From contig JAUKTV010000011.1 of the NCBI GenBank assembly GCA_030549205.1, positions 372,001 through 436,000 on the forward strand: a stretch of DNA of 64,000 bases, given 5' to 3'. Within the stretch, counting starts at the first letter, position 1, and each line of letters opens with the position of its first letter. Shown piece after piece: positions 1 through 12,477 of the stretch. The DNA is from Apiosordaria backusii. Taxonomy: Eukaryota; Ascomycota; Sordariomycetes; Sordariales; Lasiosphaeriaceae. A model generated the notes under the pieces. It did not search any database, was not told the origin of the DNA, and worked only from the letters and a program-made list of their open reading frames with translations. The translations under genes were made by a program, and so were the position numbers.

Positions 1-813
1 ATACAGGATTTCTGTTTTGCGAGGGAGGTGAAATTGGGGAGTTACTCGGCGAAGGGGCCGGGGCCGGCGGGGGCGCTGATTGCGAGTAAGAAGATGATGG
101 AGGATGTTAGGGCTGAGCCGCAATATGGAGAGAGGGTGCCGTATGTGGTTGTTACTGGGGCTCCTGGGGCGAGACTGATTGATCGGTGTATTGCGCCTGA
201 GGAGTTGCTGGAGAGAGGAGAGACGGAGGGGCTGGGGTTGGATGCGGAGTATTATATTGGGAAGAATTTGATTCCGCCGTTGGAGAGGATATTTAATTTG
301 GTGGGGGCAAATGTGAGGGGGTGGTATGACGAGATTCCAAAGGTTCAGATGGTTAAACGGGGGCAACATCAGCATACGGCGTCGATGGCGGGGAATGGGA
401 AGGGGAAGAAGACGCTGGAGCATTTCCTTGTGTCAATGTCCTGCTTGGCTTGCGGTGTGAAGATGGCACCGACACCGAGGCCTGCGTTTGGACAGGTTGT
501 TGAGAAGGAGAAGATGCCGCTTTGTGGGAAGTGCAAGGAGGATGAGTTGGGAACGATGGTGGTATTGCAGGAGAGGCTGAATAGTCAGAGGAAGGGGTAC
601 AATGATTTGGTCAAAATTTGTCAGAGCTGTGTTGGGCTGGGCTCGTGGGATGGGGGAGAGCAGGAGGTGAAGTGTGACAGTAAGGACTGTCCTGTATTTT
701 ATAGTCGGGTCAGGCAACGGGCGAAGGTGCAAGGAGAGGGGAGGGTGCTGGAAGGGGTAGTCAGGAGACTTGGGGAGAGGGTTGATAAGGGGTCGAGGGG
801 ATTGGATTGGTGA
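1..813 (+). CDS. rev3: DNA polymerase zeta catalytic subunit Rev3, C-terminal part (5' end outside window)
   Basis: Catalytic B-family subunit of the translesion polymerase zeta, which extends past DNA lesions in the nucleus. The frame is open from base 1, so only the last 270 residues or so are present. The thumb region has the family block EPQYGERVPYVVV, followed by the LIPPLERIFNLVGANV segment that separates Rev3 from polymerase delta. The tail holds two cysteine clusters, CLAC...CGKC (about 436-535) and CQSC...CDSKDC (about 640-700). In this family the second binds a 4Fe-4S cluster and the accessory subunits. The stop is TGA at 811-813. The stretch CLACGVKMAP to CGKC keeps all zinc-ligand cysteines. 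Polymerase delta is the alternative, but its tail sequence differs. No intron is seen in this part. Confidence 0.93.
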   Translation: MQDFCFAREVKLGSYSAKGPGPAGALIASKKMMEDVRAEPQYGERVPYVVVTGAPGARLIDRCIAPEELLERGETEGLGLDAEYYIGKNLIPPLERIFNLVGANVRGWYDEIPKVQMVKRGQHQHTASMAGNGKGKKTLEHFLVSMSCLACGVKMAPTPRPAFGQVVEKEKMPLCGKCKEDELGTMVVLQERLNSQRKGYNDLVKICQSCVGLGSWDGGEQEVKCDSKDCPVFYSRVRQRAKVQGEGRVLEGVVRRLGERVDKGSRGLDW

Positions 814-3116
814 TTTCAAGTACACAGCATTTATCATCAACTGGGCGGTAGCATTGTGATTCACAAAAGCATTGAATAGGTTTGCCTCAGGATGATATGA
901 TGAATGTATGATGGGTAGAATACACTAGATGATATCGGGGCTGTTGGTTGGAAATGGGTATTGAGTCCATGGTTTACGATGATGCTTCAAAACGGTCACG
1001 TGCAATGCAATATACGAAGTATTATGCCGCGATCGATGATGTTCCCCTGAGCAGTGTTGTTGACTTTGTTGCATGTGATTTCTTCACCCCCTATTGCATC
1101 ATGATCGTGATTCCCCCCTGCATCGTGACAGTTGTCAGTGGATCCTCTTTACGCGTTCGCGTCGTGAGAAATGTTTTGATCCCCCCTTTTGATTTTGTGC
1201 AATGCATTGTATTTTCATAGGGCTCCATTACAGTTTTGGTGGAGCCCCAACTGCGCAATGGAATGAGTTCTGGAATTCGCCAAGGAGGGGCAAGCGCAAT
1301 TGGAAGCTTGTGCGGGGCAGGGAGCACCACTGCGCTGAAACCAAGCCGGTGAGTCAGGGCCCCGTCTCGTGCATGCGCCTTGCATCTTGTGCCTGGCGCG
1401 TTGCCCTCTTTGGCTTTCTGGTTGAAGAAGCCATCGCGTGGGTACAATGAGGAGAAATCGCCAGATGGCTTTTGCTCAAGCTCCGGATTATACAGTAGGC
1501 TCTCAACAAAAGGCGGTGATGAGTTTGGTAGCATGGGACTGGGCAGTATGTGTGGTACCGACCGACAGGTGGCTCCAGTTAAAATAAATTGAAACAAAGC
1601 TCTCAATTATGCCCCCCGTCCATCTCCGGAGGTGGGACTGGAAATGATTGCCGCTTTTGAACGAATCGGATATCGGATCGTGATCATCTTCACTGCGATT
1701 GGCGACGGGAGGAGGACAGCTCTATATAAATAGCAGAAACGGTCAAATGCTGGGATTTTGAATTGTGAACAGATTCACATCTCAACGGCCCCGGGGTGAG
1801 ATATTGTTTGCCTCTGGTGTCCAGCTGGGCTTGTTTGCTAGCTACCAGTCACAGCTATCGTGAAGAATGAATTGAGGAGTGTTATATCTTACTTTGATAC
1901 CAATCCAATTGTTGGCGGGCCCTGTCCCTTTTGTGCCCTGTCCATTGAAACTTGAGGCCACCAACATCAATGAAGCACTGAGACACAAATGACTCCCAAA
2001 AAAAAGAGACGAGATGACATTGATCTCGGACACTGCAGGCTGCAAAAGCAGCGGGGGATGACGCTTGCTGGCGTCTTGGCCCTGCTTCCAAAGGTGGAGA
2101 GATCAATGCAAGCCTGCCAAGTCCCCGCAATGCCACTTGGACAGTTGCCTGAGGCAGGAACACCACCAAACATTCGGGCGATCTGCTCTGCTCCCGTCGT
2201 TCTGGATTGTTCGTCCCATCACGCCAATGCATCGAAGACATCCAGCAGATTCCTGACTCCCTCGCTGCTGGATTCACCCAGTCTCTCCCTCTCTCGCCCC
2301 CGCCGCTGTCGTCGCCGTCAATCCGACCTTTTTTTTGCTATTACCTTTTCCCTAATTCCTCTTTCCTACACTCTGCAGACGGCCGTCGCCAATCTTGATT
2401 GTGTTGCGCGACATTGGCCTGTTTTGCTGCTGCAGCTCAATTTTTGGTGGTTCTGTTGTGTGATTTGCTAGCCTCGGGCGCGTCAGATCAATTGACCCCC
2501 CCTCAACGTCAACATACTCAGCCCGGGACCTACACAATCCTCCGTTGGGGGTGTGCGTCTACGTCCGTCTTGTCTGTCTGTCTGTCCGATCATCCTTTGC
2601 TGTGTCGCGTATATCCGCCCGCACACACGCACATCCTGTCAACAACAAAACACCTCACGGCCACCAGTGTCACCACCAACCCTCACCGACGTGTTCCTTT
2701 CCCTCGTTCTTTGCGGTCTCTCGGTTTCCGGTTTTCTTTCGTTTGCGATACGCCATTCTACTACTACCGCCACTACTTCCTACTAATCGTCTTAACTTGT
2801 CTTCTTTGCCCCAATTCGAACCACGGATTCTGGGGTATCTATTATTTTACACTACTTTACTGCGACCCGCTGCCGAACCTTGTTTTTTAAGCTCTCTCTT
2901 TAACGTTTTACTACGGCAGCCGGGTCTGTCCACAACGCGCCCCGCCTCCATCGAGATCCGATTGATGTTCAACAAAGCGAGGGAGGAATAGGGGACCTTG
3001 CTTCGTGCATCCCACAAATCAAAACACCGCCATACGCAGCTAGCCAAGCTGTGGTGTGAACAGGCAAAGCCCCAAACTCTTGGGGTCTGCCTGTCCGAGG
3101 GCTTTCCTCGGGCATC
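814..3116. other. Intergenic region and probable 5' leader of the num1/apsA gene
   Basis: I see no gene here. The first third is A/T-mixed unique sequence beyond rev3. From about 2270 to 2960 the + strand is strongly pyrimidine-rich (C/T runs, a TCTG repeat at about 2568-2590), which is typical of fungal promoter and 5' leader sequence ahead of the ATG at 3117. Several short open frames in this stretch have no protein-like composition. Confidence 0.6.
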
Positions 3117-6100
3117 ATGGCAACTTCGGTTGCATCTGACAAGCCTGTCGAGGCTTTGGGTCCCGGAGAGGCGGTTGACCCCTTCGTCATAAGCCCGTCC
3201 GGCCCGACACATCTCCGGCACTCCAACTTCGATGGCCACCTCCTCGCCCTTGCTCCCGGCGCATCGGCCGAGCAAACAAAACGCGCCATCCAGGCCCATC
3301 TGAGGGATACCGAACGACGAATGGAGGAAGCTGGAAAGCTGGGTACCGCACTTGTACAACAGCAAAAAGAGCTTACCGAGAAACTTCGAGAGGTGGAGCG
3401 CTTGCAATCCGAAGCCGAACTTGATCCGGATTTGCGTCAAAGACTTCTAGATATCGAAAAGGACTACAATGAGGTGGCTAGGGATAGTGCGCGAGCTTTG
3501 CTTCCCAAGCAAAGGGTTCCTAGCAATGAATCCCAGGGGTCGCCTTACGCCATGGAGGGGAAGGCCGGGAGGGTATGCCATCTCAGATTCCTCATATCTG
3601 GAGTAAATGGACTAATGTTTTTGCATAGCGCTCTGTAAGCCCGTCAAAGTTCGAAACCCTGGCCACGCCATCTCCTACCAAGTTCAGTGTTCCCAACCGA
3701 AAATTGCGCAACCAGCCTGCCGGTCGGATCCACGATATCGAATTTGCTGCCGAAATTAGTACCTCGTTAATTGCACAAGTTCGAAATCTGCAAGCCCTTC
3801 TGTCGGAGAGAGAGGAGGAACTCAAGGAGATCAAGGCGGATAGGTCGAGACTCGAACTGGAGGCCGAAGGCTTCCAGCAGCACATCAAGAGTTTGGACGA
3901 GAGCGAGCACCGATACAAGGATGAGAATTGGAACCTCGAAACGCAAATTCATGAGCTCATAGCCTCCCAAAAAGAAGCTGCAGAGCGCGAGAAGAAGCTC
4001 ACGCAGGCTCTGGCCACACTGCAGGCTGAAAAGAATGCAAATCAGCGGGAGTTGGAGGAGGTTAAGGAGAATCTGGCTAAGCAGGAGGAGAAACATTCGG
4101 CTGCTATCAGGAATCTTGAAATTGAGCTTGGCACTAGCCGGCGCAATGTGGTGGTATTCGAATCGGAACGCTTGACGCTTCAGAAGAGGGTCGATGAACT
4201 CACGAGCCAGAATCAGGAGCTAGCCAAGGCTTTCTCAGTCCAGCGGGGTAGAATGCTGGAGCGGGAATCCACTCGTGGTGTGAGCGATGAGGATCGCAAC
4301 TCCGGCAGCGACAGAAACACTGGTCCCGAGCAGTCACCACCTCCTTCGCCCTTGAAGATGACTCCTCGCCACTCTGCTCTCGAATCCGAAACTCTCAAGA
4401 CTTCTCTCGGCCATGCTCAGCGTACCATTCAGACCCTCAGAACCAACATCCATCGTGAGAAGACCGAGAAGCTGGAACTGAAGCGCATGCTTCAGGATGC
4501 TCGCGATGAGGTTGAGAAACTGAGAGCCGATCCTCAGCCGGCACCCAAGAAGAGCCGCAAGCTTGAATCTAGGGAATCCAAGAAGCCAAACTTCAAGGTC
4601 ACGCAACTGGGTGGCCACCGGCCAAGCAGAATTGAAGTTGTCGAGGATCCTGACTGGGATGATGTCTCTGAAGCGCCGTCTCCTCGAACTCTTACATTCC
4701 GTGGTCCAACTCTTCGAAACCCCAACCCTAACATCGGCACCATTCGGGAGTCCAGTAGTGATCATTTCGAGACTGCCCATGAGGGTGGTTTCGACACTGC
4801 AACTGAAGCTAGCGAAGCTTTCGAGACCGCCCACGAGAGAGGCACGGAAACGACCGAGACCGAAGACTTTGAGACAGGTCTCGAGAACATCACCACTGAT
4901 GAATCGGACACCGCAACCGAGACCGAATCGAGGGCTAGACCGGCCAGGGGTGCAGAGTCGATAAGACGTCCTCCTCTCTTGCCTGCAAGCCAAGACTCCT
5001 ACTCGTTTGACAGCACGGCTTCGACTTCGAGTGATGAGGAATTCGGCTATACGGACATGAGATCACCATCTGCGAACCCTGCCCAGCGGATGCGGGCGCG
5101 TATGAACCGTGGTTCCATGACCCAACGTCAACGACAGTTTAGTGAAGACCCGTCCACCGCACAGAGCAGCCCTGCTAGCGCCCCAATCCACCGCGGTAGC
5201 ATCACAGCCACACCCCAGCAGAGTTTGTTCGCTGAGTTGAACAACATGGATAACAGCGATGAAGATTCATATGGTGGTACCCCTGCCCGCAGCCTTCGAT
5301 CCATGACACCTGCCACACCTGCCAGCGCTTTCAGGGGCCATCTCTCGCCGGCCCCCGATGTCCCCAGGTTACCGATCTCGAGGGTGGCTATGGTCGACAG
5401 CGGAATGATGACTGAGCCAGTGGACATTCGCGAGCTCATGGAGTCCGGAGTGCTGAGTGAAGGGGAGGAGTCAATCTCGGCCCCACCAAGTGTCATCCAC
5501 ATTGAGCGGGAACGCCCAAGAACGATGGAGTCCGTGATCGCCCGTCAGAGATCTATGGAATCTGTCATTGGGCCCAAGAGGTCTATGGAGTCTGTCATCC
5601 GGCCCAAGAGGTCTATGGAGTCTGTCATCCGGCCTAAGAGGTCTATGCAGTCTGTCATTGGGCCTAATACGTCTATGGAATCTGTCGTTGGGCCCAGGAA
5701 GTCTAGTCAATGGCTGGGAAGCGAGCTCAACCAGGGCAGACCTGCGTCGGTCATGTCATACAGTGATGCCAGTGCCCAGCACGAGTCGGATACGGAAGGC
5801 AAGCTGGGACAATTCCCATCCCCTCCCACCTCACCTCAGCAGCGTGGCTTGATCTCGACCCCCATTGTCATCCCACCGCAGACCTTAAGCCTCTCAAGCA
5901 TCAGATCGGAAGACATTGCGCCCGTGGTTGAGCCTGAGGTCCTCCCAACACCTCCTTCGTTGAGCTTGTCTACCATCTTGACCCAGCACACCGAGCCCAT
6001 CCAGGAGCCAGAGGTGCCTCCACCGAACCTCACACTTGCGCCAGTGCTGTCTGAGAACGTTGAGCCCGTGGCATCTGCGCCACCAGTTCTCAGTGTGCCT

Positions 6101-9053
6101 GCCACAGCTTCTCTGGAGATCGAGCCAATCTCAGAGCCGGAGGTTATCCCAGCTCCCCTATCCCTCTCAGCCGTTCACGGTGAGCACATCGAACCAATCG
6201 CGGAGTCTGAGCCAACCCCCTTGGTTCTCTCTCTGTCTTCCGTCCATGCTTTGCATGACGTTGAGCCGATTCCTGAACCCGAGCCGAGCCCTGTGGTTCT
6301 CACATTCTCAACTGTTCAGTCGACGGCTGTTGAGCCTATTGCCGAGGTGGAGCCAATACCCGCGGCGCTTTCAATCTCTAGCATCCATGCCTATCACGAC
6401 TTTGAGCCTATTGTCGCGCCCGAGCCGGAACCCAGTCCTCTGTCGATATCGACAATCTGTGCCGAGGAGGTCGAGCCCACAGCTCCTCCGTCCCCCATTA
6501 TCCTGTCATTCGCCAGCATCGTGGCCGAAGATGTCGAGCCAGTCGAACAACCATTTGAGCTCCCGACCCCAGCAGTTGTTCCCATCGTTGCGGCACGCAG
6601 TGTGGAGCCCGAGGCTGAGGTACCTGCCTCGCCTCCGCTTTCTTTCTCTTCAATCAAGTCAGAGGCTGTGGAGCCTCGCGAGGAAGCAGAGACGCCCACA
6701 CCTGCACTTGTCCTTGCTCCTATTCAATCGCAGGATGTTGAGCCCCGCGAAGTGCCTCTGCCTGCGCTCTCCTTGTCGACCCTCAAGGCCTGGGACGTCG
6801 AACCCGAAGAACCACCGGCGCCAGCTCTTTCCCTGTCGTCTGTAAAGGCAACCTTGGACGTCCAGCCTCAGGAGCCACCTGCGCCTGTTCTCTCCCTGTC
6901 AACTGTGCACGCTTGCGCCGTTGAGCCTGTCGAGGCACCCCTTCCGCCGCTGTCATTGTCAGCTGTTGCGGCCTTGGATATCGAGCCTCGCGAGGCGCCA
7001 TTGCAGGCTCTGTCCTTGTCATCCGTTCAGAAAACTTTGGATGTCGAACCCCGCGAAGAGCCAGCCGTGCCCCCGCCCGCTCTGTCCCTCGCATCCATCC
7101 AGTCGCAGGTTGTGGAGCCTCTTGAGGCGCCCGAGGTCCCCGCTCCCCCTCTGTCCCTTTCCGCCATCGGGTCTCAAGTCGTTGATCCCGTTGAGCCAGA
7201 AGAGCCCAAGCCTGCCCTCGCGCCACTCACCATCTCCGCGATCCAGTCGCTGCAAACGGAGCCGATTGAGGGACGTAGCCCTAAGAGAAATGCGTTCATC
7301 ATTCCCCGTAGCACGGATGGCGACCTCGATGCTCAGGCATCAGACGCACAGCCAGCCCAGAAGGAGTCCGTGCTTACTGCCGATCAGGGCGTTCAGACAA
7401 CTTTGACATCCGAGGCTATTGATCAGATCCTTCTGGCAAACAGCCAGCAATCTCTTTCACCAGAAGCTCTTGAGCGATCCAACTCGCTTTTCAGTATGGG
7501 CACCCCATCTACGGTTCGCATACATCGGGCCCGTCAGGGCAGCTTCGAGAGCGTGCTGCGGTCTAAGGGCAAGGCCGCCGATATTGGCACCGAGCCCTTG
7601 GATGCTGTACTTTCTAGGAGGCCAGGCAGCTCTGCTAGTATGAGGAGCTCCGCCGAAGACATCGTCCCACCCCTTCCGGCCAACCACAAGGAGGTCATTG
7701 AGGCCGCGAGAACCAACTCTTCCAGTGGCGGTCAGGGAACAATCAACAGCATGCCACCTCCGCTGTTCCCCGCCTCTGCTATGCGGCCGAGGACTCCTAC
7801 ACACAGGCGCCCCTTGTCGCCTGTGGGCGTTGTTAACGGGGGTCGCAGTACTCCTACACCACGTGCTGTTCACCAGAATGGATCGATTCGTGAAATTCCA
7901 GAAGTGCACTCGCCGTCGAGAATGACGGCCCGCAGCCGCAAATCATCCATTTCCTCCTTCGCATCTGAGGTCGACACACGGTTCAACATTCACCCTGAGG
8001 GCGGTTATGATACGTCTGGCTTGGGTCCCAACACGGATCCTCGCATGATCCAGGCTATTACCCAGACGATGATTGGCGAGTACCTGTGGAAATACACACG
8101 CAAGGCTGGCCGTGGTGAGCTGTCTGAGAATCGACACCGGAGGTATTTCTGGGTTCACCCATACACACGCACTTTGTACTGGAGCGACCGGGATCCGTCA
8201 TTTGCCGGACGCCATGAGCTTCGAGCCAAGAGTGTCCCTATTGAGGCAGTGCGTGTTGTAGCGGATGACAACCCGATGCCTCCCGGACTGCACAGAAAGA
8301 GTTTGGTCATTATCTCACCTGGCAGAACCATCAAGTTTACCTGCACGACTGGGCAACGACATGAGACGTGGTTCAATGCCCTGTCTTACCTTCTCCTTAG
8401 GACGTCGAACGAGGGCCAGTCAGATGCGGAAGAGATGGCCGGGCATATCACAAGTGCAGATGTAGACGAGTTCAACCCAACCTACGGGAAGCGAATGCCC
8501 AATGGCACTCGCGGCGCCCCGTCTCTCTCATCATACAACTCCCGAACAGTGCGAGAGTCTCCAACCATGGAACACTACCTTAATGTTCCCACACTCACCC
8601 CTTCTCGGTCCAAGATCTCCCAGCCGCAGGGCGCGCGGTCATCTGGGACCCTGAGCCGCATTAGCGGGTATTGGAAAGACAGCAAGGTCTTGGGCGGAAC
8701 ATTTAGCAGCCTGAGGAGCAGAAGTGTTTCGGGACGCAATACTGCACAGAGCATGTATGAGTCTAGTGAAGTGCAGGATAGCGCGGAGGATCTCAGGCAG
8801 ATCATTGAGCAACAAGATCGTGAAGCGGATCGTTTGGAAAACGTCCGGGCGTGCTGTGATGGTAAGTTTATAGACGGCTTCCTAGTTTGGTATACCTTGA
8901 CAGGTGGTGCTAACATTTTGACCAGGGAAACACGATGTAGGCACCTTGACTAGTAGTTCCAAGCGTGGCCGCAATTCGCGGACAGGCTTCCACTCACACG
9001 CCGGCCCGTCTTCAACACCAACACCGGTCGGGACCGTCAGGTCTCGGGCATAA
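3117..9053 (+). CDS. num1: Num1/ApsA-type cortical protein for nuclear migration (coiled coil, repeats, PH domain)
   Basis: Large cell-cortex protein that anchors dynein and mitochondria to the plasma membrane and positions nuclei (Num1 in yeast, ApsA in Aspergillus, Mcp5 in fission yeast). Model: join(3117..3572, 3629..8861, 8926..9053), 1938 residues. Intron 1 is 3573-3628 (GTATGC...TAG); intron 2 is 8862-8925 (GTAAGT, GCTAACA branch, CCAG). Phases agree, and the joined tail reads CDGKHDVGTLTSSSKRG. A coiled coil covers about residues 60-120 and 190-465. Six 10-residue repeats (about 783-845) are followed by about 21 copies of a LSLSSI...VEPxEEP repeat (about 900-1365). The PH domain lies at about 1630-1745 (GEYLWKYTRK start, HETWFNALSYLL end), the lipid-binding module of the family. 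The start at 3117 is the first ATG of the frame. Repeat number is likely to vary between strains. Confidence 0.9.
5522..5701 (+). repeat. 30-bp in-frame tandem repeat inside num1 (6 copies)
   Basis: Six consecutive 30-bp units encode variants of RSMESVIGPK. Copies three and four are almost identical at the DNA level, which suggests recent unequal exchange or slippage. The period is a multiple of three, so copy-number change keeps the frame. Confidence 0.9.
5881..7265 (+). repeat. Degenerate in-frame repeat array inside num1 (about 21 units of 60-75 bp)
   Basis: The encoded units begin LSLSS[IV] or a close variant, contain a central [VI]EP and end in a Pro/Glu/Ala-rich linker. Unit length varies from about 20 to 25 residues. 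Num1-family proteins often carry a central repeat block of this sort, but I cannot say whether this unit is shared with other species. Confidence 0.88.
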
Positions 9054-9349
9054 GAGCAGACTGCCGTCAAACCTCACACAAACAACTATACACGCTCTCA
9101 CTTGAGCCTTTTTCCTTGAAAATAACTTTTCTCATGGGTATTCAAATGTCGTTAACCTACTATTCTTGTCGATCGCTACAAGTACCATTTTTTGCTGTCT
9201 GAAAGCATTGGGCAGAGCATTTTCCGTGTGACGAATAAAACTCGGGCCATAAACAACTGGGGAATTTTCGCTTTAAATGACGTTGATGAATCTTTTCCAC
9301 ACAACTCTTCTCAGCTATTTAATCAACTGGCATTTTTCCTTCTCTTCCC

Positions 9350-9620
9350 TTGTGCCACCACCTCCGTCGCCGCCACCACCACCATTGCCATCACCTACCT
9401 ACTACACTAGCAACCCGTATCAACCACTACGCCATCCACCTACCTATCACACTAACAACGGCATCAACCACTATTAACCGCTACCGCCATCACCTACCTA
9501 TCACACTAACAGCGGTATCAGCCATTGCCAACCGCCATCACCTACCTTACCGCCATCACCTACCTATTACACTAGCAACGCTGTCAACCATTACCAACCG
9601 CCATTGCAACATCAACCGGC
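9350..9620. repeat. Degenerate CCATCACCTACCTAT... minisatellite
   Basis: The motif CGCCATCACCTACCTA and a following CACTAACAACGG-like segment recur about five times with substitutions and variable spacing (roughly 45-60 bp). It lies shortly after the num1 3' end. No function is evident. Confidence 0.7.
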
Positions 9621-10984
9621 GAGTCACCAAACTGCGCCAACCTGACTCGGCCACAATCCAGAAACTGGGGAAACCACAAGAACAACAACAACACCAACCC
9701 CCCTCTCAACTCCCCACTCTCGGGATTACTAGGCTCTTTTTGCCCTCTGATCTTGGGTGGGAGATTCACACAAAAACGGGGACGGCGTGTCAACCCAAGT
9801 GCCTGAAATAGCACATTCTGCTGTTTTATATTTCTGGAACTCTGTCTCTGTCTAAAACGGGCAGGGAAGAACAAACAGCCAGTATGAGGCTAAGGAGAAG
9901 GGAGCAAAAGCTTGATGTTTGGGAGGTGATCATCGAGAGCCAAGAAACCCCCCTGTTTTGCTGCTTGCTGCTCATCGCTCACTATTGCTTTGTTTCGTGG
10001 GCCAGGGGGAAAGAGGGGTCCAGATGTAAAAAGGGGGAGTATTACCAAAACAAAAGGATACTTGCTGGGTTGTTGGTGACGGTTGGGTTGGAAGCTTGGA
10101 TGCTTTGCATGGAGGGTTGGTGAGTTGGGTTTGGTTGGGCGGGTGGTGCTCTTCGTTCTTGGGGGGGTTGAAGGGGGTTCGAAGGCCAGTCCAGTCCGGT
10201 TCAGAGAAGGAGGGGGGGAAAAGGGGTGTGGTGAAGAGGGTGTCGGTTTGTTGTGAAGCATGCATGCAGAGTTGGTGAATGGTACTTTTCGCTCTTGAAG
10301 GTTTGAAGGGGGGGTGGGTTTTGAAGTCCAGACTGGGTTCAAAGAAGGAGGAGGGCAAAAGGGGTGTGGTGAAGTAGGTGGTGGATGGATGGATGGACGG
10401 ACGGATGTGGGGTGGGGTGGGCTTATTAGGAGCGAATGTATGGATGGGGATGTGTCTCTATCAGCGAGGTTCAGATTTATCACTCGGTCGTTTTTTTGTG
10501 TGTGTTTTTCTTTTTTAGGTACTTTGCAATGACTGAAATGATTTTTTTATATAAAAGTTGCTGAGGATGCTTTGCTGCAGGTGTGGCGTTGTTTGCCTTG
10601 GAATATCAACACGTAATGGTATCACAAGTATGTACATTGCCTAGCTTGCTTTGGGATACACGCACCCTCCAAGAACAAAACGCATGGGATTCGCCCTCGC
10701 ATGTTCACATCTGGGGAGACCGGGGAGTTGATGGGAAAACCTGGGGAGAGACGTACCGAATAAGGTAAGCGATGAAAAGAGGGGGGTCGGTGGGATGATT
10801 GACCGAAGCTGCTGGACTGACCTCTGTACTGTGGTACTTACCCCTCCTCGTTTTCAGCTCATCCACAGACATGCAGACACACAGACGCACACAGGTGATG
10901 TGTATGCGTTTGAGGTGGGTGGCCAAAAAAAGGAACTCATTGAAGCCGGGAAAGCCAGTCTGGGTGATGATCGACAATGTTTGG

Positions 10985-11125
10985 TTTCTTGCGCAGTGAT
11001 TTTCTTGCACGGGAATTCTTGCGCAGCCATTATTGCGCGGGTGAATTCTTGCGCGGTGATTCTCGCGGCGACTCTTGCATAGTAAGGCGATTCTTGCATG
11101 GTGAGGCGATTCTTGCATGGTGATT
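10985..11125. repeat. Short tandem repeat with GATTCTTGC core
   Basis: The core ATTCTTGC, usually preceded by a GGTGA- or GGCG-type segment, recurs about every 16-20 bp, at least six times, with G/A and C/T variants. Confidence 0.7.
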
Positions 11126-11189
11126 ATTGATCATCACATCACAACCCGTCCAACCAACAACTGCCGAGAGTTTTTGACCGGGCGTCTTG

Positions 11190-11531
11190 AGGGTGTGGTG
11201 GGTTTGTCTGCCGTCCAGTTCTAGACCACCTCTCACAGCACCTTTTTGGCCGGAAGTCTTGAGGGTGTGGGTGGTTTGTCTGCCGTCTACTTCTGCGCCA
11301 CCTCTCACATCGCAGCACAGGGAGGAGAGAGGTGGGTGGTTTGTCTGCCGTCTGCGTATGCATCACCTCTCACACTACCAGACAGAAAGGAGGGAGGGTG
11401 GGTGGTTTGTCTGCCGTCCAGTTCTACACCACCTCTCACACCTCAAGACAGAGAGGTAGGGGGGGTGGGTGGTTTGTCTGCCGTCTACTTCTACATCACA
11501 TCTCACACCACAAAACGGAGAGGAGAGAGGT
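11190..11531. repeat. Minisatellite of about 65-70 bp, five copies
   Basis: Each unit contains GGTTTGTCTGCCGTC, then TTCTNCNCCACCTCTCACA, then a purine-rich GACAGAGAGGAGGG-like end. The first copy diverges most. The units are too similar to be old, and no protein frame is kept through them. Confidence 0.9.
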
Positions 11532-11639
11532 ATGCTGCTGCAGTGTGACCACCGCTGCGATTGGCTTTCTTAATCATGTGGGTGATGGTGTTGTTTTAAT
11601 AGGTTGGCAGATTGGTAGGTTGATGGGCTGGTCGGTTGG

Positions 11640-11707
11640 TGTCTTGACAAGTCGAGTGACAAGTGACAAGTTGAGTGACAAGTGACAAGTGACAAGTGAC
11701 AAGTTTG
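11640..11707. repeat. Short AAGTGAC tandem repeat
   Basis: GTGACAA / GAGTGACAAGTGACAAG units of 8-9 bp are repeated about eight times, ending at AAGTTTGACAG. Confidence 0.8.
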
Positions 11708-11809
11708 ACAGACGGGTGGATGGCAGGGGGTGGCTCTGGCGGGAGGGGCGACAGCCGAGCGGAAGGCGGACGGCATACGGCAGACGGCACATATCTGTTG
11801 TACTGTATT

Positions 11810-12107
11810 CAGAAGTTACTTCTCTCCGCGGGTGTAACTTCCGATCGAAGAGGAGGGGGGGTATATGTCGGTTTCTGTGAGTGAGATCATGAAGTTGGTA
11901 TCCGTTTTGACATCCGGGACGGCGTGAGGGTGGAGTGAATTAGCGGCCCAACTTGCATCAGAAGTTACTTTTCTCTGCAGGTGTAACTTCCGATGGAAGG
12001 GGAGGGGGGGTGTATGTCGGTTTCCGTAGGTAAGATGAGGTCCGTATCTGTTTTTGACATCCGGGACGGCGTGATGGTGGAGTGAATTAGCGGCCCAACT
12101 TGCATGC
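11810..12107. repeat. 149-bp direct tandem duplication
   Basis: Two adjacent copies start with CAGAAGTTACTT (11810 and 11959) and end with GCGGCCCAACTTGCAT. They differ by scattered, mostly transition-type substitutions and small indels. No open frame spans both copies. Confidence 0.9.
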
Positions 12108-12477
12108 ATCAATTGCATGTCTGCCCAGGGGACGCTTCCGTAGGTACAATAACAGCAACCGGATATGTTCTCTTTGCATGAAGGGCCTGTTAAAATGCCG
12201 TGCATGCTGTGTGTTCAAAAGAGGAAATGAAATCGGCGTTCTAGAGCGGTTTGCTGCGAGGGTGACATCAGGCTTGAGATGGTGCTTCATGCAAGCAGAT
12301 TAGCAATACCTATACATTAGTGCTATGCACGTGGGCCAAAAGGTGCCGTCCCTGTGAGTTGTCGGGGATGGAGAGACATATATGCCGCTGCGTTGGGCTA
12401 ACCTGGACAGAGTATGAGTTGCGGTCCGTGTCTTGACCAGACATACATCTGAAGGTGCATTAGGGAGGGTCATCTTG

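Noticed and set aside
1..813. DNA polymerase delta rather than zeta
   Set aside because: The segment before the Cys clusters (IPPLERIFNLVGANVRGWYD) matches Rev3-type sequence, not the delta LLRIFEP-type segment.
6036..6845. 269-codon open frame in another frame of num1
   Set aside because: It overlaps the Pro/Glu repeat array; its Ser/Arg/Pro/Leu-rich translation is the shifted reading of that array.
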